From: Rhizobium sp. ICMP 5592
GTDB lineage: Bacteria; Pseudomonadota; Alphaproteobacteria; Rhizobiales; Rhizobiaceae
DNA length: 64,000 nt
Assembly: GCF_009498525.1 (NCBI RefSeq)
Contig: NZ_QSNT01000003.1
Location: forward strand, 61,870-125,869
Direction of reading: 5' to 3'
The notes beneath the pieces are model-generated. The model saw only the letters and a list, made by a program, of their open reading frames with translations. It searched no databases and was not told where the DNA came from. The position numbers and the translations under genes are program-made. Below, in pieces: positions 47,369 through 59,383 of this stretch (position 1 is the first letter of the stretch; the number at the start of each line of letters is the position of its first letter).

Positions 47369-48810
47369 CAAAACAGCGTCGCGGCGGCAAGATCGGCAGC
47401 ACCACCGATAGCACCACCAAAGAAGATGTAGGTGATGACGAAGAGACCCGAGAGGCCGAAGACCAGACGCAGCGAACCGTCCGTGCGGACGAACTCGTCC
47501 TTGGCTTCATCGAACCACATCACCTTGATGACGCGCAGATAGTAGTAAGCGCCGACGACCGATGCGAGAACGCCGATGATGGCGAGCGCATAGAGATGGG
47601 CCTGGATGGCGGCGACGAAGACGAAGTACTTTCCGAAGAAGCCCGCGAGCGGCGGAATGCCCGCCAGCGAGAACATCAGCGCCGTCAGCACGACCGCCAT
47701 GAAGGGATTGGTCGTCGAAAGGCCGGCGAGATCGTCGACATTTTCAACCTGACGGCCGTCCTTGCGGCGCATCGCCATGATGATGGCGAAGGTACCGAGG
47801 GTCATGACCATGTAGATGACCATGTAGAGCATCACGCCGGAAACGCCGGTCTGGTTGCCGGCGGCAAGGCCGACCAGCGCGTAGCCCATATGACCGATGG
47901 AGGAATAGGCCATCAGTCGCTTGAAGTTGCGCTGACCAATCGCGGCGAAGGCGCCGAGCAGCATCGAGGCGATCGAGATGAAGACGATGATCTGCTGCCA
48001 GTCGGCAAGCACCGGATGGAAAGCGGTGATCACGATGCGGGTCAGGATCGCCATGGCCGCAACCTTGGGAGCAGCGGCGAAGAAGGCAGTGACCGGGGTC
48101 GGCGCACCTTCATAGACGTCCGGCGTCCACATGTGGAACGGCACGGCAGAGATCTTGAAGGCAAGGCCGGCGAGAACGAAGACCAGGCCAAAGACCAGGC
48201 CGAGCGAACGGGTCTCGGCGCTGAGCGCAGTAGCGATCGCATCGAAGGTCGTGTGGCCGGTGAAACCGTAGACCAGCGACATGCCGTACAGCAGCATGCC
48301 CGAGGACAGCGCGCCGAGCACGAAATACTTCAGGCCCGCTTCCGTCGACTTCAGGCTGTCGCGGTTGATGGCAGCGACGACGTAGAGCGCCAGCGACTGC
48401 AGTTCCAGCGACAGGTAGAGCGAGATCAGGTCATGCGCCGAGATCATCAGCAGGATGCCAAGGGTCGCCAGCAGCAGGAGCACCGGGAACTCGAAGCGAT
48501 CGAGCTGCTGCTCGCGCGCCTGCCCCATGCTCATGAACATGGCGACGATCGAGCCGACCAGCGCGACGATCTTCATGAAGCGCGAGAAGCCGTCGGCGAG
48601 ATAGGCGCCACCGTAGGCCAGGCCTTCGCCCGGCACGAAGATGATCCAGAGACCGGCCACCGCGAGAACCGCGATAGCAAGACCGGTGACCGTGGGACCG
48701 GACCGTTCGCCTGAGAAGACGCCGATCATGAGCAGCACAAGCGCACCGACCGCGAGGATGAGCTCCGGGATGGAAAGATGCAGGCTTGCAAGAATTGTGT
48801 CAGCAGTCAT
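47368..48810 (-). CDS. nuoN: NADH-quinone oxidoreductase subunit N
   Basis: 480 residues, one of the three antiporter-like proton-pumping subunits of complex I, with about fourteen helices. The conserved [22 protein letters not shown] (key Glu and Lys positions) and [27 protein letters not shown] segments are present. It is last of the nuo genes and its stop overlaps birA. The start at 48810 is 18 bases after nuoM. Confidence 0.97.
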   Translation of the reverse strand: MTADTILASLHLSIPELILAVGALVLLMIGVFSGERSGPTVTGLAIAVLAVAGLWIIFVPGEGLAYGGAYLADGFSRFMKIVALVGSIVAMFMSMGQAREQQLDRFEFPVLLLLATLGILLMISAHDLISLYLSLELQSLALYVVAAINRDSLKSTEAGLKYFVLGALSSGMLLYGMSLVYGFTGHTTFDAIATALSAETRSLGLVFGLVFVLAGLAFKISAVPFHMWTPDVYEGAPTPVTAFFAAAPKVAAMAILTRIVITAFHPVLADWQQIIVFISIASMLLGAFAAIGQRNFKRLMAYSSIGHMGYALVGLAAGNQTGVSGVMLYMVIYMVMTLGTFAIIMAMRRKDGRQVENVDDLAGLSTTNPFMAVVLTALMFSLAGIPPLAGFFGKYFVFVAAIQAHLYALAIIGVLASVVGAYYYLRVIKVMWFDEAKDEFVRTDGSLRLVFGLSGLFVITYIFFGGAIGGAADLAAATLF

Positions 48811-48828
48811 GTCGAATAAGTCCCGTCA

Positions 48829-50340
48829 TCAATTCATCGACAGCGCAACATTCTGCGCGGCGTGCAGGGCTGCGGTGTAGTTGTTCACAAGCAGGTCCAC
48901 CGAAGCGGCCGTCGCATCGAAGATCGGAGCCGGATAGACGCCGAAGAGGATCGTCAGTGCGATCAGCGGATAGAGGATCAGCTGTTCGCGCGGCGACAGA
49001 TCCAGCAACTTCTTCAAGTTTTCCTTTTCCAGCGCGCCGAAAATGACGCGGCGGTAAAGCCAAAGCGCGTAAGCGGCGGAAAGGATGACACCGGTAGCGG
49101 CAAACAGCGCAACCCAGGTGTTGGCGCGGAAGACGCCGATCAGGGTCAGGAATTCGCCGATGAAGCCGGAAGTGCCAGGCAGACCGACATTGGCCATGGT
49201 GAAGACCATCATCGCGACCGCATATTTCGGCATGTTGTTGACCAGGCCGCCATAGGCCGCGATCTCGCGGGTATGGGTGCGGTCATAGATCACGCCGACG
49301 CAGAGGAAGAGTGCGCCCGAGACGATGCCGTGCGACAGCATCTGGAAGATCGCGCCCTGAACACCCTGCTGGTTGGCCGCGAAGATGCCCATGGTGACAT
49401 AGCCCATGTGCGCGACCGAGGAGTAGGCGATCAGCTTCTTGATGTCTTCCTGCATCAGCGCCACCAGCGAGGTGTAGATGATGGCGATGACCGACATGGC
49501 GAAGACGAGCGGTGCGAAATACTCAGACGCGTTCGGGAACATACCGAGCGAGAAGCGGATAAGACCGTAGCCGCCGAGCTTCAGCAGGATGCCGGCCAGA
49601 ATGACCGAGCCCGCCGTCGGCGCCTGAACGTGCGCGTCTGGAAGCCAAGTGTGCACGGGCCACATCGGCATCTTCACCGCGAAGGAGGCGAAGAAGGCAA
49701 GCCATAGCCATGTCTGCATCTGCGGCGGGAACTTGTAGGCGAGCAGCGACGGAATATCCGTGGTGCCGGCCTGCCAGTACATGGCCATGATGGCGAGCAG
49801 CATCAGAACCGAGCCGAGCAGCGTATAAAGGAAGAACTTGTAGCTGGCGTAAACGCGATCCTTGCCGCCCCAGACGCCGATGATCAGGAACATCGGGATG
49901 AGGCCGGCTTCGAAGAAGACGTAGAACAGCACGATATCCAGCGACACGAAGACGCCGATCATCATCGTCTCGAGGACGAGGAAGGCGATCATGTAGTCCT
50001 TCAGGCGCTTCTCGACCGAGAGCCAGCTTGCCAGCACGCAGAAGGGCATCAGGAAAGTCGACAGGATGACGAACAGCATGGAGATGCCGTCGACACCAAG
50101 GTGATAGCTGATGCCGCTGCCGAGCCAACCATGCTTCTCGATCATCTGGAAGCCCGGATTGGCATTGTCGAAGCCGATCCAGATGAACAGAGAAACGATG
50201 AAGGTGAAGACCGTCGTCAACAGCGAGACGTTCAGGATATTGCGGCGGCCATTGGGTCCGTCATCCCGCATGAACAGCAGGATGAGAACGCCGACCAGCG
50301 GCAGGAACGTGACCGTTGAAAGAATAGGCCAATCGGTCAT
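48829..50340 (-). CDS. nuoM: NADH-quinone oxidoreductase subunit M
   Basis: 503 residues, an antiporter-like membrane subunit of complex I. Recognisable segments are [43 protein letters not shown] (conserved Glu) and [26 protein letters not shown] (conserved Lys). The ATG shares one base with the nuoL stop, indicating coupled translation. Confidence 0.97.
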   Translation of the reverse strand: MTDWPILSTVTFLPLVGVLILLFMRDDGPNGRRNILNVSLLTTVFTFIVSLFIWIGFDNANPGFQMIEKHGWLGSGISYHLGVDGISMLFVILSTFLMPFCVLASWLSVEKRLKDYMIAFLVLETMMIGVFVSLDIVLFYVFFEAGLIPMFLIIGVWGGKDRVYASYKFFLYTLLGSVLMLLAIMAMYWQAGTTDIPSLLAYKFPPQMQTWLWLAFFASFAVKMPMWPVHTWLPDAHVQAPTAGSVILAGILLKLGGYGLIRFSLGMFPNASEYFAPLVFAMSVIAIIYTSLVALMQEDIKKLIAYSSVAHMGYVTMGIFAANQQGVQGAIFQMLSHGIVSGALFLCVGVIYDRTHTREIAAYGGLVNNMPKYAVAMMVFTMANVGLPGTSGFIGEFLTLIGVFRANTWVALFAATGVILSAAYALWLYRRVIFGALEKENLKKLLDLSPREQLILYPLIALTILFGVYPAPIFDATAASVDLLVNNYTAALHAAQNVALSMN

Positions 50341-52334
50341 CAGAGGGAACTCCCGAGCATCATCCAGGTAACGAGGGCCGCAATACCAAGCAGCATCGCG
50401 AAGGCATAGTGATAGAGGTAACCGGTCTGCAGGCGAACGACCCGGTTTGTGACATCAGAGACGCGGGCCGCAATACCGTTCGGACCGTAGGTATCGATGA
50501 CCCCAACGTCGCCCTTCTTCCAGAGGAAGCGACCGAGCGCCTTGGCGGAACGGACGAAGAGGAAGTCATAGAGTTCGTCGAAGTACCACTTGTTCAAGAG
50601 GAACTCGTAGAGTGCAGGTTGCTGCTTTGCGAGCGCCTTCGGCGTCTCCGGCGACTTGATGTACATGTACCAGGCGGTCACGAAGCCAACGACCATCGCA
50701 ATGAACGGGCTGAGCTCGACCCAATGCGGCGCATGCTCCATCTCTTCGAGGATCTTGTTGTTCGGCAGCGTGAAGAGTGCGTGCTTCCAGAACTCCTCGT
50801 AGTCATGACCGACGAAGTAATCATGGAAATACCAGCCGGCAAAGACGGCACCGATCGCCAGCAGATAGAGCGGGATCAGCATGACGTTCGGGGATTCATG
50901 CACATGGTGCATGACCTCGTGCGAAGCGCGGGGCTTGCCGAAGAAGGTCATGAAGATCAGGCGCCAGGAATAGAAGCTGGTGAACAGCGCGGCGATGACC
51001 AGCAGCGCGAAGGCAAAGCCGGAAGCCGGATTATGCGACGTATAAGAAGCCTCGATGATGGCGTCCTTGGAGAAGAAGCCGGCAAAGCCGATCGGCGAGA
51101 ACGGAATGCCGACGCCTGTGATCGCCAGCGTACCGATGATCATCATCCAGTAGGTCTTCTTGATGTGCGTCCGCAGGCCACCCATGTGACGCATGTCCTG
51201 CTCACCATCGACGGCATGGATGACCGAGCCGGCGCAGAGGAAGAGCAAAGCCTTGAAGAAGGCGTGCGTGAACAGATGGAAGATGGCAGCACCGTAAGCA
51301 CCGACACCGAGCGCCACGAACATGTAGCCGAGCTGCGAACAGGTCGAATAGGCGATGACGCGCTTGATGTCGTTCTGCACGAGGCCGACGGTCGCCGCGA
51401 AGAAGGCGGTGATCGCACCGATAATGGTGACGAAGGTCAGCGCATCCGGCGAGAGTTCGAAGATCGGCGACATGCGGGCGACCAGGAAGACACCGGCGGT
51501 GACCATGGTCGCGGCATGGATAAGCGCCGACACCGGGGTCGGGCCTTCCATGGCGTCCGGCAACCAGGTGTGCAGCAGGAACTGTGCCGACTTGCCCATG
51601 GCGCCCATGAAGAGCAGCAGGCAGACGCCGGTCAGCGCATGGCCGCGATCGAGATGCAGGCCGAAGAGGTTCAGCACGATATCGCCCGGCTGACCGCCCT
51701 GCCCCGCGGCAAATGCCTGTGCATTGCCGAAGATGACGTCGAAGTTGATCGAGCCGAAGAGGACGAAGACGCCGGCGATGCCGAGCACGAAACCGAAGTC
51801 GCCGACGCGGTTGACGATGAAGGCCTTCATCGCGGCCGCAGACGCCGATGGCTTCTTGAACCAGAAGCCGATGAGCAGATAGGAGGCGAGACCGACGCCT
51901 TCCCAGCCGAAGAACATCTGGGCAAGGTTGTCGGAGGTCACCAGCATCAGCATGGCGAAGGTAAAGAGCGAGAGATAGGCGAAGAAGCGCGGACGATGCG
52001 GATCGTGGTGCATGTATCCGATCGAATAAACGTGAACGAGGGTCGAAACCGAGTTCACAACGATCAACATTACCGAGGTGAGCGTGTCGATGCGCAGCGT
52101 CCAGGCTGCATCGATGCCTCCGGACTGGATCCAGCGCAGCACCTCGACCTTGATCGAACCTTCGACATGGCCAAGCGCCACGGTAAAGAAGGCGACCCAG
52201 GACAGGATCGCGGCAATGATCATCAAGCCGGTGGTGACGTATTCCGACGCCTTGGCGCCGATACCGCGGCCAAACAGGCCAGCGATGATCGCGCCAATCA
52301 GGGGAAGAAAGACGATAGCCTTATATAAAAACAT
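50340..52334 (-). CDS. nuoL: NADH-quinone oxidoreductase subunit L
   Basis: 664 residues, the distal antiporter-like subunit of complex I, with the long lateral helix expected in its C-terminal part. Segments include [72 protein letters not shown] and [15 protein letters not shown]. It lies 7 bases after nuoK. A 639-codon frame on the opposite strand is only a shadow of its GC-biased codons. Confidence 0.97.
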   Translation of the reverse strand: MFLYKAIVFLPLIGAIIAGLFGRGIGAKASEYVTTGLMIIAAILSWVAFFTVALGHVEGSIKVEVLRWIQSGGIDAAWTLRIDTLTSVMLIVVNSVSTLVHVYSIGYMHHDPHRPRFFAYLSLFTFAMLMLVTSDNLAQMFFGWEGVGLASYLLIGFWFKKPSASAAAMKAFIVNRVGDFGFVLGIAGVFVLFGSINFDVIFGNAQAFAAGQGGQPGDIVLNLFGLHLDRGHALTGVCLLLFMGAMGKSAQFLLHTWLPDAMEGPTPVSALIHAATMVTAGVFLVARMSPIFELSPDALTFVTIIGAITAFFAATVGLVQNDIKRVIAYSTCSQLGYMFVALGVGAYGAAIFHLFTHAFFKALLFLCAGSVIHAVDGEQDMRHMGGLRTHIKKTYWMMIIGTLAITGVGIPFSPIGFAGFFSKDAIIEASYTSHNPASGFAFALLVIAALFTSFYSWRLIFMTFFGKPRASHEVMHHVHESPNVMLIPLYLLAIGAVFAGWYFHDYFVGHDYEEFWKHALFTLPNNKILEEMEHAPHWVELSPFIAMVVGFVTAWYMYIKSPETPKALAKQQPALYEFLLNKWYFDELYDFLFVRSAKALGRFLWKKGDVGVIDTYGPNGIAARVSDVTNRVVRLQTGYLYHYAFAMLLGIAALVTWMMLGSSL

Positions 52335-52341
52335 AGCTGTA

Positions 52342-52650
52342 TCAGCCCTTCATCACGTTGACGTCTTCGACGGCGATGGAGCCGCGATTACGGTAGAAGA
52401 CGACGAGAATTGCCAGACCAATGGCCGCCTCCGCAGCAGCGACGGTCAGAATGAACAGAGCGAAGACCTGGCCGACAATGTCGTTGAGGAACGACGAGAA
52501 GGCGACCATGTTGATGTTGACCGCGAGCAGTATGAGCTCGACCGACATCAGAATGATGATCACGTTCTTGCGGTTCAGGAAGATACCGAAGACGCCGAGC
52601 ACGAAAAGAATGGCGCTGACCGTGAGGTAGTGGGAAAGTCCGATGACCAT
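52342..52650 (-). CDS. nuoK: NADH-quinone oxidoreductase subunit K
   Basis: 102 residues with three transmembrane helices. The conserved membrane glutamates are in [19 protein letters not shown] and [20 protein letters not shown]. It forms part of the proton path of complex I. It lies 31 bases after nuoJ. Confidence 0.97.
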   Translation of the reverse strand: MVIGLSHYLTVSAILFVLGVFGIFLNRKNVIIILMSVELILLAVNINMVAFSSFLNDIVGQVFALFILTVAAAEAAIGLAILVVFYRNRGSIAVEDVNVMKG

Positions 52651-52681
52651 GTTCTTGTTCCTTTGACCCTCGTGCCTCGCC

Positions 52682-53296
52682 TCAGACGCCCTGCCCCGGC
52701 TTGACCTTGACCACCTCGACGGCGGTCGCGGGCGTGCGGGCGACCTGTTGGGAAATATTCTGGCGCTTGATGTGCGTGCGATGCCTCAGCGTCAGAACGA
52801 TGGCGCCGATCATCGCGACCAGCAGCACAAGGCCGGCGATCTCGAAGAAATAAACGTAGTTGGTATAGAGCACGTCGCCGAGTGCTGCGGTGTTCGTCCG
52901 CTCCGTCAAAGCCGGGATCGGCATGGCGACCGACTTGGCGATCTCGGGCGAAATCACGCTGCCACCGACGACGATGATCAGTTCGGCGGCGAGGATAATG
53001 CCGATCAGCGCGCCGATCGGAGCATATTCCAGAATGCCTGCCCTCAGCTCCGAGAAGTCGATGTCGAGCATCATGACAACGAAGAGGAAGAGAACCGCAA
53101 CCGCGCCGACATAGACGACCAGCAGGATCATCGCCAGGAATTCCGCCCCCAGGAGGAGGAAGAGGCCAGCGGCATTAAAGAAGACCAGGATGAGGAACAG
53201 GACCGAGTGGACCGGATTCCGCGCCGAGATAACCATGAACGCCGACGCCACCGCGACAAAGGCGAAGATATAGAAAAAAAGAGCCTGCAGACCCAT
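52682..53296 (-). CDS. nuoJ: NADH-quinone oxidoreductase subunit J
   Basis: 204 residues and five hydrophobic segments; [19 protein letters not shown] at the start and [52 protein letters not shown] in outline are the family core. The start at 53296 replaces a longer frame to 53365 whose additional residues are unrelated. The gap to nuoI is about 150 bases, larger than elsewhere in the cluster. Confidence 0.96.
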   Translation of the reverse strand: MGLQALFFYIFAFVAVASAFMVISARNPVHSVLFLILVFFNAAGLFLLLGAEFLAMILLVVYVGAVAVLFLFVVMMLDIDFSELRAGILEYAPIGALIGIILAAELIIVVGGSVISPEIAKSVAMPIPALTERTNTAALGDVLYTNYVYFFEIAGLVLLVAMIGAIVLTLRHRTHIKRQNISQQVARTPATAVEVVKVKPGQGV

Positions 53297-53448
53297 GTTG
53301 GTGCCTTTTTCGTCTTCCCCCGGGCAGCCGGGAGTGTCCCTGCCCGATGGGACTTGGCCGGACACATGTCCGGCACAAAGCCCCGGTCTCTATTCAACCG
53401 CGACGGCGACAACCTCAGCCGCCCGTCACGGCATATTCAAAGTTCCGC

Positions 53449-53940
53449 TTAGCGGTACGGCGAGTCGATCGCGATGTTGCGCGCGATTTCGCGTTCCCAG
53501 CGGTCGCCATTTTCCAGAAGCCGCGCCTTGTCGAAATAAAGCTCTTCGCGGGTTTCGGTGGCGAATTCGAAGTTCGGCCCCTCGACGATGGCGTCGACGG
53601 GGCAGGCTTCCTGGCAGAAGCCGCAATAGATGCACTTCACCATGTCGATGTCGTAACGCACCGTGCGGCGGGTGCCGTCATTGCGGCGCGGCCCGGCTTC
53701 GATGGTGATAGCCTGGGCAGGACAGATCGCCTCGCAAAGCTTGCAGGCGATGCAGCGCTCTTCGCCGTTCGGATAACGGCGCAGGGCGTGTTCGCCACGG
53801 AAGCGCGGGCTGACCGGTCCCTTTTCGAAGGGATAATTGATCGTCGCCTTCTGTTTGAAGAAGTAACGCATCGACAGAAAAAATGCGCCGACGAATTCCT
53901 TGAGGAACACCGAGCTGACGGCGTTGGAAAATCCGGCCAT
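53449..53940 (-). CDS. nuoI: NADH-quinone oxidoreductase subunit I
   Basis: 163 residues carrying two [4Fe-4S] clusters: [17 protein letters not shown] and [17 protein letters not shown]. These pass electrons towards the quinone site. The ATG at 53940 has GGAGG seven bases upstream; a TTG two codons earlier is not preferred. Confidence 0.97.
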   Translation of the reverse strand: MAGFSNAVSSVFLKEFVGAFFLSMRYFFKQKATINYPFEKGPVSPRFRGEHALRRYPNGEERCIACKLCEAICPAQAITIEAGPRRNDGTRRTVRYDIDMVKCIYCGFCQEACPVDAIVEGPNFEFATETREELYFDKARLLENGDRWEREIARNIAIDSPYR

Positions 53941-53980
53941 CTTCAACCTCCAAATCTGCTTGAAGCGAGGATCGACATCA

Positions 53981-55024
53981 TCATGCCCATCCCGTCAGCT
54001 TCAGCACGAATGCAACAATGACGACCATGGCGAGCGACAGCGGCAGGAATACCTTCCAGCCGAGACGCATGAGCTGGTCGTAGCGGTAGCGCGGCACGAA
54101 AGCCTTGACCATCGCGAACATGAAGAAGACGAAGCATGCCTTCAGCATGAACCAGATGATGCCCGGAACCCAGCTCAGGATCCAGATATCGACCGGAGGC
54201 AACCAGCCGCCGAGGAAAAGGATCGTGGTCAGCGAGCACATCAGAACGACGGCGGCATATTCGCCGAGCATGAACATCATGTACGGCGCGGAACCGTATT
54301 CGACCATGAAGCCGGCAACCAGTTCCGATTCCGCTTCCGGAAGGTCGAAAGGCGGACGGTTCGTTTCAGCCAGAGCCGAAATAAAGAACACGATGAACAT
54401 CGGGAACAGCGACAGCCAGTGCCAGTCGAGGAACGAGGCCGGCAGGCCGAGCTTGGTGCCGAGACCGGTCTGCTGCGACATAACGATATCCGTCAGGTTC
54501 AGCGAACCGACGCAGAGTAGGACAGTGACAATGACCAGACCGATCGAGACTTCGTAGGACACCATCTGCGCGGCCGAGCGCAGCGCGCCGAGGAACGGAT
54601 ACTTCGAGTTCGAAGCCCAGCCACCCATGATGATGCCGTACACTTCGAGCGACGAGATCGCCAGAATGTAGAGAATGCCGACATTGATGTTGGCGACGAC
54701 CCAGCCGTTCGCCACCGGCACGACGGCCCAGGTGGAGAGCGCCAGCACCACGGAAACCAGCGGCGCCAGGAGGAAGACCGCCTTGTTGGCGCCGGCCGGA
54801 ATGATCGGCTCCTTGACCATGAACTTCAAAAGGTCAGCGAAGGACTGGAACAGGCCGAAGGGACCGACGACGTTCGGGCCGCGGCGCAGCTGAACGGCCG
54901 CCCAGATCTTGCGGTCGGCAAGAAGGATATAGGCGATGAAGACCAGCAGGCAGACCAAAAGCAGCAGGGACTGACCAATCATAATCAGCGCCGGCCAGAG
55001 ATAGGTCGAAACGAATGAATCCAT
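53981..55024 (-). CDS. nuoH: NADH-quinone oxidoreductase subunit H
   Basis: 347 residues, the membrane subunit that forms the quinone entry with NuoB and NuoD. The conserved [24 protein letters not shown] and [25 protein letters not shown] loops are present. It begins 12 bases after nuoG. Confidence 0.97.
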   Translation of the reverse strand: MDSFVSTYLWPALIMIGQSLLLLVCLLVFIAYILLADRKIWAAVQLRRGPNVVGPFGLFQSFADLLKFMVKEPIIPAGANKAVFLLAPLVSVVLALSTWAVVPVANGWVVANINVGILYILAISSLEVYGIIMGGWASNSKYPFLGALRSAAQMVSYEVSIGLVIVTVLLCVGSLNLTDIVMSQQTGLGTKLGLPASFLDWHWLSLFPMFIVFFISALAETNRPPFDLPEAESELVAGFMVEYGSAPYMMFMLGEYAAVVLMCSLTTILFLGGWLPPVDIWILSWVPGIIWFMLKACFVFFMFAMVKAFVPRYRYDQLMRLGWKVFLPLSLAMVVIVAFVLKLTGWA

Positions 55025-55036
55025 GGTCCTCTGCCC

Positions 55037-57118
55037 TTACTCTGCCGCAGCCTGGAAATTGTTGCGGGCCAATGCGGAGCACTCGGCCATAACCGCCGAG
55101 GCACGCGCTATCGGGTTCGTCAAATAGAAGTCTTTGATCGGCGAAGCAAACGCGGATTTGCCCATCGCGCCGGCTTTTTTCGCAAGTGCGACAATTTGAG
55201 CGCTATCGCCTTCGGCGATCTCATCAATACCGGCGAAATGCGGGAAAGCGGCATAGAGCTTGACGCGCAATTCTCTCAGCGAATCAAAGGGAAGCTTCTT
55301 GCCGAGCACGTCGGAAAGAGCGCGGATGACAGCCCAGTCCTCGCGGGCGTCGCCCGGTGCGAAGCCTGCACGGTTGCCGACCTGAACGCGGCCCTCGGTG
55401 TTGACCCAGGTACCCGACTTTTCGGTATAGGTAGCGGCCGGCAGGATGACGTCGGCATTGTGTGCGCCGTTGTCGCCATGCGAGCCGATGTAGACGGTGA
55501 ACTTCGAGCCCTTGCGGCTGAAGTCGAGCTCGTCGGCGCCGAGCAGGAAGAGAACATCCATCGAGGCAAGCATCTGAGCAGCGTTGACGCCCTTCGCGCC
55601 CGGCACGAAGCCGAGATCGAGGCCGCCGACGCGGGAAGCCGCGGTATGCAGTACGGCAAAACCGTTCCAGTCATCCTTGACCACGCCGACAGCAGCGGCG
55701 AGCTTGGCAGCATTCGCCAGCACCTTGGCACCGTCTTCGCGGACGAGCGCGCCCTGGCCGATGATGATCATCGGCTTCTGCGCGGTCTTCAGAACTTCGG
55801 CGAAGCTGTGCGAACCGCTGACCAGGTCGGCAAGCGTCTCGGGGCCGGCGCCGAGATAATCGTAGGAGTAACGCAGGTCGGCATGTTCGCCGATCACGCC
55901 GATCGGGAACTTGCCACGGCGCCAACGCTTGCGGATGCGCGAGTTCAGCACCGCTGCTTCGAAGCGCGGATTGGCACCAACAATCAGCAACGCATCGGCG
56001 GCTTCAATGCCTTCGATGCTCGGATTGAAGATGTAGCTTGCGCGGCCCAGCGACGGATCAAGCGCCGTCCCGTCCTGGCGACAGTCGAGATTTTCCGATC
56101 CCAGCGATTTCAGCAACTCGGAGAGCGCGTACATTTCCTCGACGGAAGCAAGGTCGCCGGCGATCGCGCCGATCTTGTCGCCGCTGGTGGCGACAACCGC
56201 GGACTTGATGGCGGCAAAGGCATCGCCCCAAGTTGCCGGCTGCAGGCGGCCATCCTTGCGGACGTAAGGCTTGTCGAGGCGCTGCGTCTTCAGGCCGTCC
56301 CAGATGAAGCGGGTCTTGTCGGAAATCCATTCTTCATTGATCTGCTCGTTGACGCGCGGCAGCACGCGCATGACTTCGCGGCCGCGGGTGTCGACACGGA
56401 TGGCCGAGCCGAGCGCGTCCATGACGTCGACCGATTCGGTCTTGTTCAGTTCCCACGGGCGGGCCGTGAAGGCGAAAGGCTTCGAGGTCAGCGCGCCGAC
56501 CGGGCAAAGGTCGACGACGTTGCCCTGGAGCTCGGAGGTCATCGCCTGCTCGAGATAGGTGGTGATTTCGGCGTCTTCGCCACGACCGATCAGGCCGAGT
56601 TCGGAAATGCCGGCAACTTCCGTCGTGAAGCGGACGCAGCGCGTGCAATGGATGCAGCGGTTCATCACGGTGCTGACGAGCGGGCCGATATACTTGTCTT
56701 CGACAGCGCGCTTGTCTTCCTGATAGCGCGAACTATCGATGCCGAAGGCCATGGCCTGGTCCTGCAGATCGCATTCGCCGCCCTGGTCGCAGATCGGGCA
56801 ATCCAGCGGATGGTTGATCAGCAGGAATTCCATCACGCCTTCGCGAGCCTTCTTGACCATCGGCGTGTTGGTGAAGACTTCCGGAAGCTCGCCGTTCGGG
56901 CCGCCACGGATGTCGCGAACGCCCATGGCGCAGGAAGCCTGCGGCTTCGGCGGGCCACCCTTCACTTCAACGAGGCACATGCGGCAATTGCCGGCCACCG
57001 ACAGTCGTTCATGGAAGCAGAAGCGCGGGACTTCGGCGCCGGCTTCCTCGCACGCCTGGATAAGCGTGTAGTGATCCGGGACTTCGATCTCTTTGCCGTC
57101 AATCTTCAGTTTTGCCAT
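55037..57118 (-). CDS. nuoG: NADH-quinone oxidoreductase subunit G
   Basis: 693 residues, the largest peripheral subunit. The N-terminal ferredoxin-like domain has cysteines in EVPRFCFHERLSVAGNCRMCLVEV and the histidine-liganded cluster region NHPLDCPICDQGGECDLQDQAMAFG, then NRCIHCTRCVRFTTEVAG. A degenerate molybdopterin-oxidoreductase body follows. The ATG at 57118 is preceded by an unusually long 240-base gap to the HhH gene. Confidence 0.97.
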   Translation of the reverse strand: MAKLKIDGKEIEVPDHYTLIQACEEAGAEVPRFCFHERLSVAGNCRMCLVEVKGGPPKPQASCAMGVRDIRGGPNGELPEVFTNTPMVKKAREGVMEFLLINHPLDCPICDQGGECDLQDQAMAFGIDSSRYQEDKRAVEDKYIGPLVSTVMNRCIHCTRCVRFTTEVAGISELGLIGRGEDAEITTYLEQAMTSELQGNVVDLCPVGALTSKPFAFTARPWELNKTESVDVMDALGSAIRVDTRGREVMRVLPRVNEQINEEWISDKTRFIWDGLKTQRLDKPYVRKDGRLQPATWGDAFAAIKSAVVATSGDKIGAIAGDLASVEEMYALSELLKSLGSENLDCRQDGTALDPSLGRASYIFNPSIEGIEAADALLIVGANPRFEAAVLNSRIRKRWRRGKFPIGVIGEHADLRYSYDYLGAGPETLADLVSGSHSFAEVLKTAQKPMIIIGQGALVREDGAKVLANAAKLAAAVGVVKDDWNGFAVLHTAASRVGGLDLGFVPGAKGVNAAQMLASMDVLFLLGADELDFSRKGSKFTVYIGSHGDNGAHNADVILPAATYTEKSGTWVNTEGRVQVGNRAGFAPGDAREDWAVIRALSDVLGKKLPFDSLRELRVKLYAAFPHFAGIDEIAEGDSAQIVALAKKAGAMGKSAFASPIKDFYLTNPIARASAVMAECSALARNNFQAAAE

Positions 57119-57358
57119 CGTCCACTCAGTCCTATGTCACGTCTGCCGCCGAACCTGGCCACAGACAATTTCATGACCGCAACACCTATTCGCCACCGGC
57201 ACGGCATTTGAGCCGCGTGGCACCAGTCTTGCTCACAATCACCTTTGCCGAACCTTGTCCCCCACAAGATCCGCATTCCGGCGAACTATCGCGGGCAGCA
57301 CCCGCACCATGTTCACCGCTCATTCTCACTCCAAGGCTGGATCAGCCTCGGAAAACTC

Positions 57359-58060
57359 TTAAGTCCGGCCTTTCGGCTGGAGTGCCCTTGCCTGGCCGAC
57401 CCAGTCGTCGCGGCGGATGCGCCCGTCAAAACCGAGCTCCTCGTCGATCCGCGCGACATCCGCGTCGCTCCAGGCGGCGATATCGGCAACCCGCAAAATG
57501 CCGCGTCCGTTCAGAACCTGCTCCAGCTTCGGGCCGATGCCCGAAATCCGCTTCAGGTCATCCGTCTTCACAGCCAACTTGCGGCTCCGCACCGGAGCCG
57601 TTACCGGCTTTGCCGCAATCGGCACCTCAACGGCAACCTCGGTTTTGGCCTTGGCCGGCACCTTTACTGGCGCAGCTTTCACTGCCGCCGGCTTCGGCTC
57701 GACCTTTTTCGTGACCGCCGGCTTTGCAGCGGCAGGCTTGACAGCGGGCGATACTTTTACCGGCTTCGCTTCCCCTGCCCCGTCCTTCTTTGCCACCGAC
57801 TTTTCCTCGGCCGGCGCGGCAGCACGCTTGTTCGTCGCTTCGACTGCGCCCTGCAGCGCGCCGAAGAACGCACCGGCGATCTGCGACGTGAAACCGAAGC
57901 CGATGGCGGCAGCGGCGGCGAATGCCGCAGCGGGATGCGCCATCAACGGGTGGATCGGCATGACAGGCGCGTTCCGCAGCATATCCACGGCAATACGGCC
58001 GAGATCAGCCGATGCATCGGCCGCTCCGCTGTCCTGCCTGGTATCCGTGGTCTTCGCCAT
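57359..58060 (-). CDS. Helix-hairpin-helix protein embedded in the nuo cluster
   Basis: 233 residues. A short N-terminal segment is followed by hydrophobic stretches (about 33-75, AAAFAAAAAIGFGFTSQIAG), a long Lys/Ala/Pro linker (about 80-165) and a C-terminal helix-hairpin-helix-like domain (169-228: ISGIGPKLEQVL...GRIRRDDWVGQARAL). That last domain is about half identical to the C-terminal extension of NuoE encoded two genes upstream. The ATG at 58060 is chosen with AGTAGGG six bases before it; another ATG is at 58066. It follows nuoF by 8 bases. Possibly a membrane-linked assembly or accessory factor of complex I; this is inference. Confidence 0.85.
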   Translation of the reverse strand: MAKTTDTRQDSGAADASADLGRIAVDMLRNAPVMPIHPLMAHPAAAFAAAAAIGFGFTSQIAGAFFGALQGAVEATNKRAAAPAEEKSVAKKDGAGEAKPVKVSPAVKPAAAKPAVTKKVEPKPAAVKAAPVKVPAKAKTEVAVEVPIAAKPVTAPVRSRKLAVKTDDLKRISGIGPKLEQVLNGRGILRVADIAAWSDADVARIDEELGFDGRIRRDDWVGQARALQPKGRT

Positions 58061-58068
58061 CGTCATCC

Positions 58069-59373
58069 CTACTCGGCTGCTTCCAGCACTGCACCGTGGC
58101 TCGTCGCATTGGCCGTGTACTGGTCGATGCGCTTTTCGATTTCCGGGCGGAAGTTGCGGATCAGGCCCTGTACCGGCCATGCGGCGGCATCACCGAGCGC
58201 ACAGATGGTATGACCTTCGATCTGCTTCGTCACCTGGAAGAGCATGTCGATCTCGCGCTTCTGCGCATTGCCCCGGGCCATACGTTCCAGGACACGCCAC
58301 ATCCAGCCGGTGCCTTCGCGGCACGGCGTGCACTGGCCGCAGCTTTCATGCTTGAAGAAGGCCGAGATGCGGGCAATCGCCTTGATGACGTCAGTCGACT
58401 TGTCCATGACGATCGCAGCCGCCGTACCGAAGGACGACTTGACTTCGCGCAGGCCATCGAAATCCATCGGGCAGTCGATGATATCAGCCGCCGGAACGAT
58501 CGGGCACGATGCGCCGCCGGGAATGACGGCAAGCAGGTTGTCCCAGCCGCCACGAATGCCGCCGCCATGCTTGTCGACCAGCTCGCGGAAGGTGATGCCC
58601 ATGGTTTCTTCGACCGTGCACGGACGATTGACGTGACCGGAGAGCATGAACAGCTTCGTGCCGACATTGTTCGGACGGCCGAAGGAGGAAAACCAGCCAG
58701 CGCCGCGACGCAGGATCGTCGGAGCAACGGCGATCGACTCGACGTTGTTGACGGTGGTCGGGCAGCCGTAGAGGCCCATATTGGCCGGGAACGGCGGCTT
58801 CAGGCGCGGCTGGCCCTTCTTGCCTTCCAGGCTTTCGAGCAGTGCAGTTTCCTCGCCGCAGATGTAAGCGCCGGCACCATGATGAACGTAAACATCATAA
58901 TCCCAGCCCAACTTGTTGTTTTTGCCAAGAAGTCCGGCATCGTAGCATTCGTCGATCGCCGCCTGCAGCGCTTCGCGCTCGCGCATATATTCGCCGCGAA
59001 CGTAGATATAAGCTGTGTTCGCGCCCATGGCGAAACCGGCGATGACGCAGCCTTCGATCAGCGTATGCGGATCGTGGCGCATGATATCGCGGTCCTTGCA
59101 GGTGCCCGGCTCCGACTCGTCGGCATTGACGACGAGGTAATGCGGACGGCCATCGTTTTCCTTCGGCATGAAGGACCACTTCAGGCCAGTCGGGAAGCCT
59201 GCGCCGCCACGGCCGCGAAGACCGGACGCCTTCATCTCGTTGATGATCCAGTCACGACCCTTTTCGAGGATCTGCTTGGTACCGTCCCAATGGCCGCGCG
59301 ACATCGCGCCTTTCAGGGACTTGTCCTTGAGGCCGTAGATATTGGTAAAGATGCGATCTTGATCTTGTAACAT
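58069..59373 (-). CDS. nuoF: NADH-quinone oxidoreductase subunit F
   Basis: 434 residues, the NADH- and FMN-binding subunit. [16 protein letters not shown] binds [23 protein letters not shown] binds FMN, and [16 protein letters not shown] plus a later cysteine hold a [4Fe-4S] cluster. It starts 10 bases after nuoE. Confidence 0.97.
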   Translation of the reverse strand: MLQDQDRIFTNIYGLKDKSLKGAMSRGHWDGTKQILEKGRDWIINEMKASGLRGRGGAGFPTGLKWSFMPKENDGRPHYLVVNADESEPGTCKDRDIMRHDPHTLIEGCVIAGFAMGANTAYIYVRGEYMREREALQAAIDECYDAGLLGKNNKLGWDYDVYVHHGAGAYICGEETALLESLEGKKGQPRLKPPFPANMGLYGCPTTVNNVESIAVAPTILRRGAGWFSSFGRPNNVGTKLFMLSGHVNRPCTVEETMGITFRELVDKHGGGIRGGWDNLLAVIPGGASCPIVPAADIIDCPMDFDGLREVKSSFGTAAAIVMDKSTDVIKAIARISAFFKHESCGQCTPCREGTGWMWRVLERMARGNAQKREIDMLFQVTKQIEGHTICALGDAAAWPVQGLIRNFRPEIEKRIDQYTANATSHGAVLEAAE

Positions 59374-59383
59374 GCTTCACCTC

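Noticed and set aside
50409..52328. 639-codon open frame on the plus strand opposite nuoL
   Set aside because: It is the antisense shadow of a GC-biased gene; the product is acidic/basic low-complexity without any family, and nuoL on the other strand is certain.
55196..57211. 671-codon open frame on the plus strand opposite nuoG
   Set aside because: Antisense shadow of nuoG for the same reason; no ribosome site, no recognisable domain.
57311..57325. Near-match to a LexA box (GTTC-N7-ATTC) upstream of nuoG
   Set aside because: One mismatch, and inside an operon; most likely chance.
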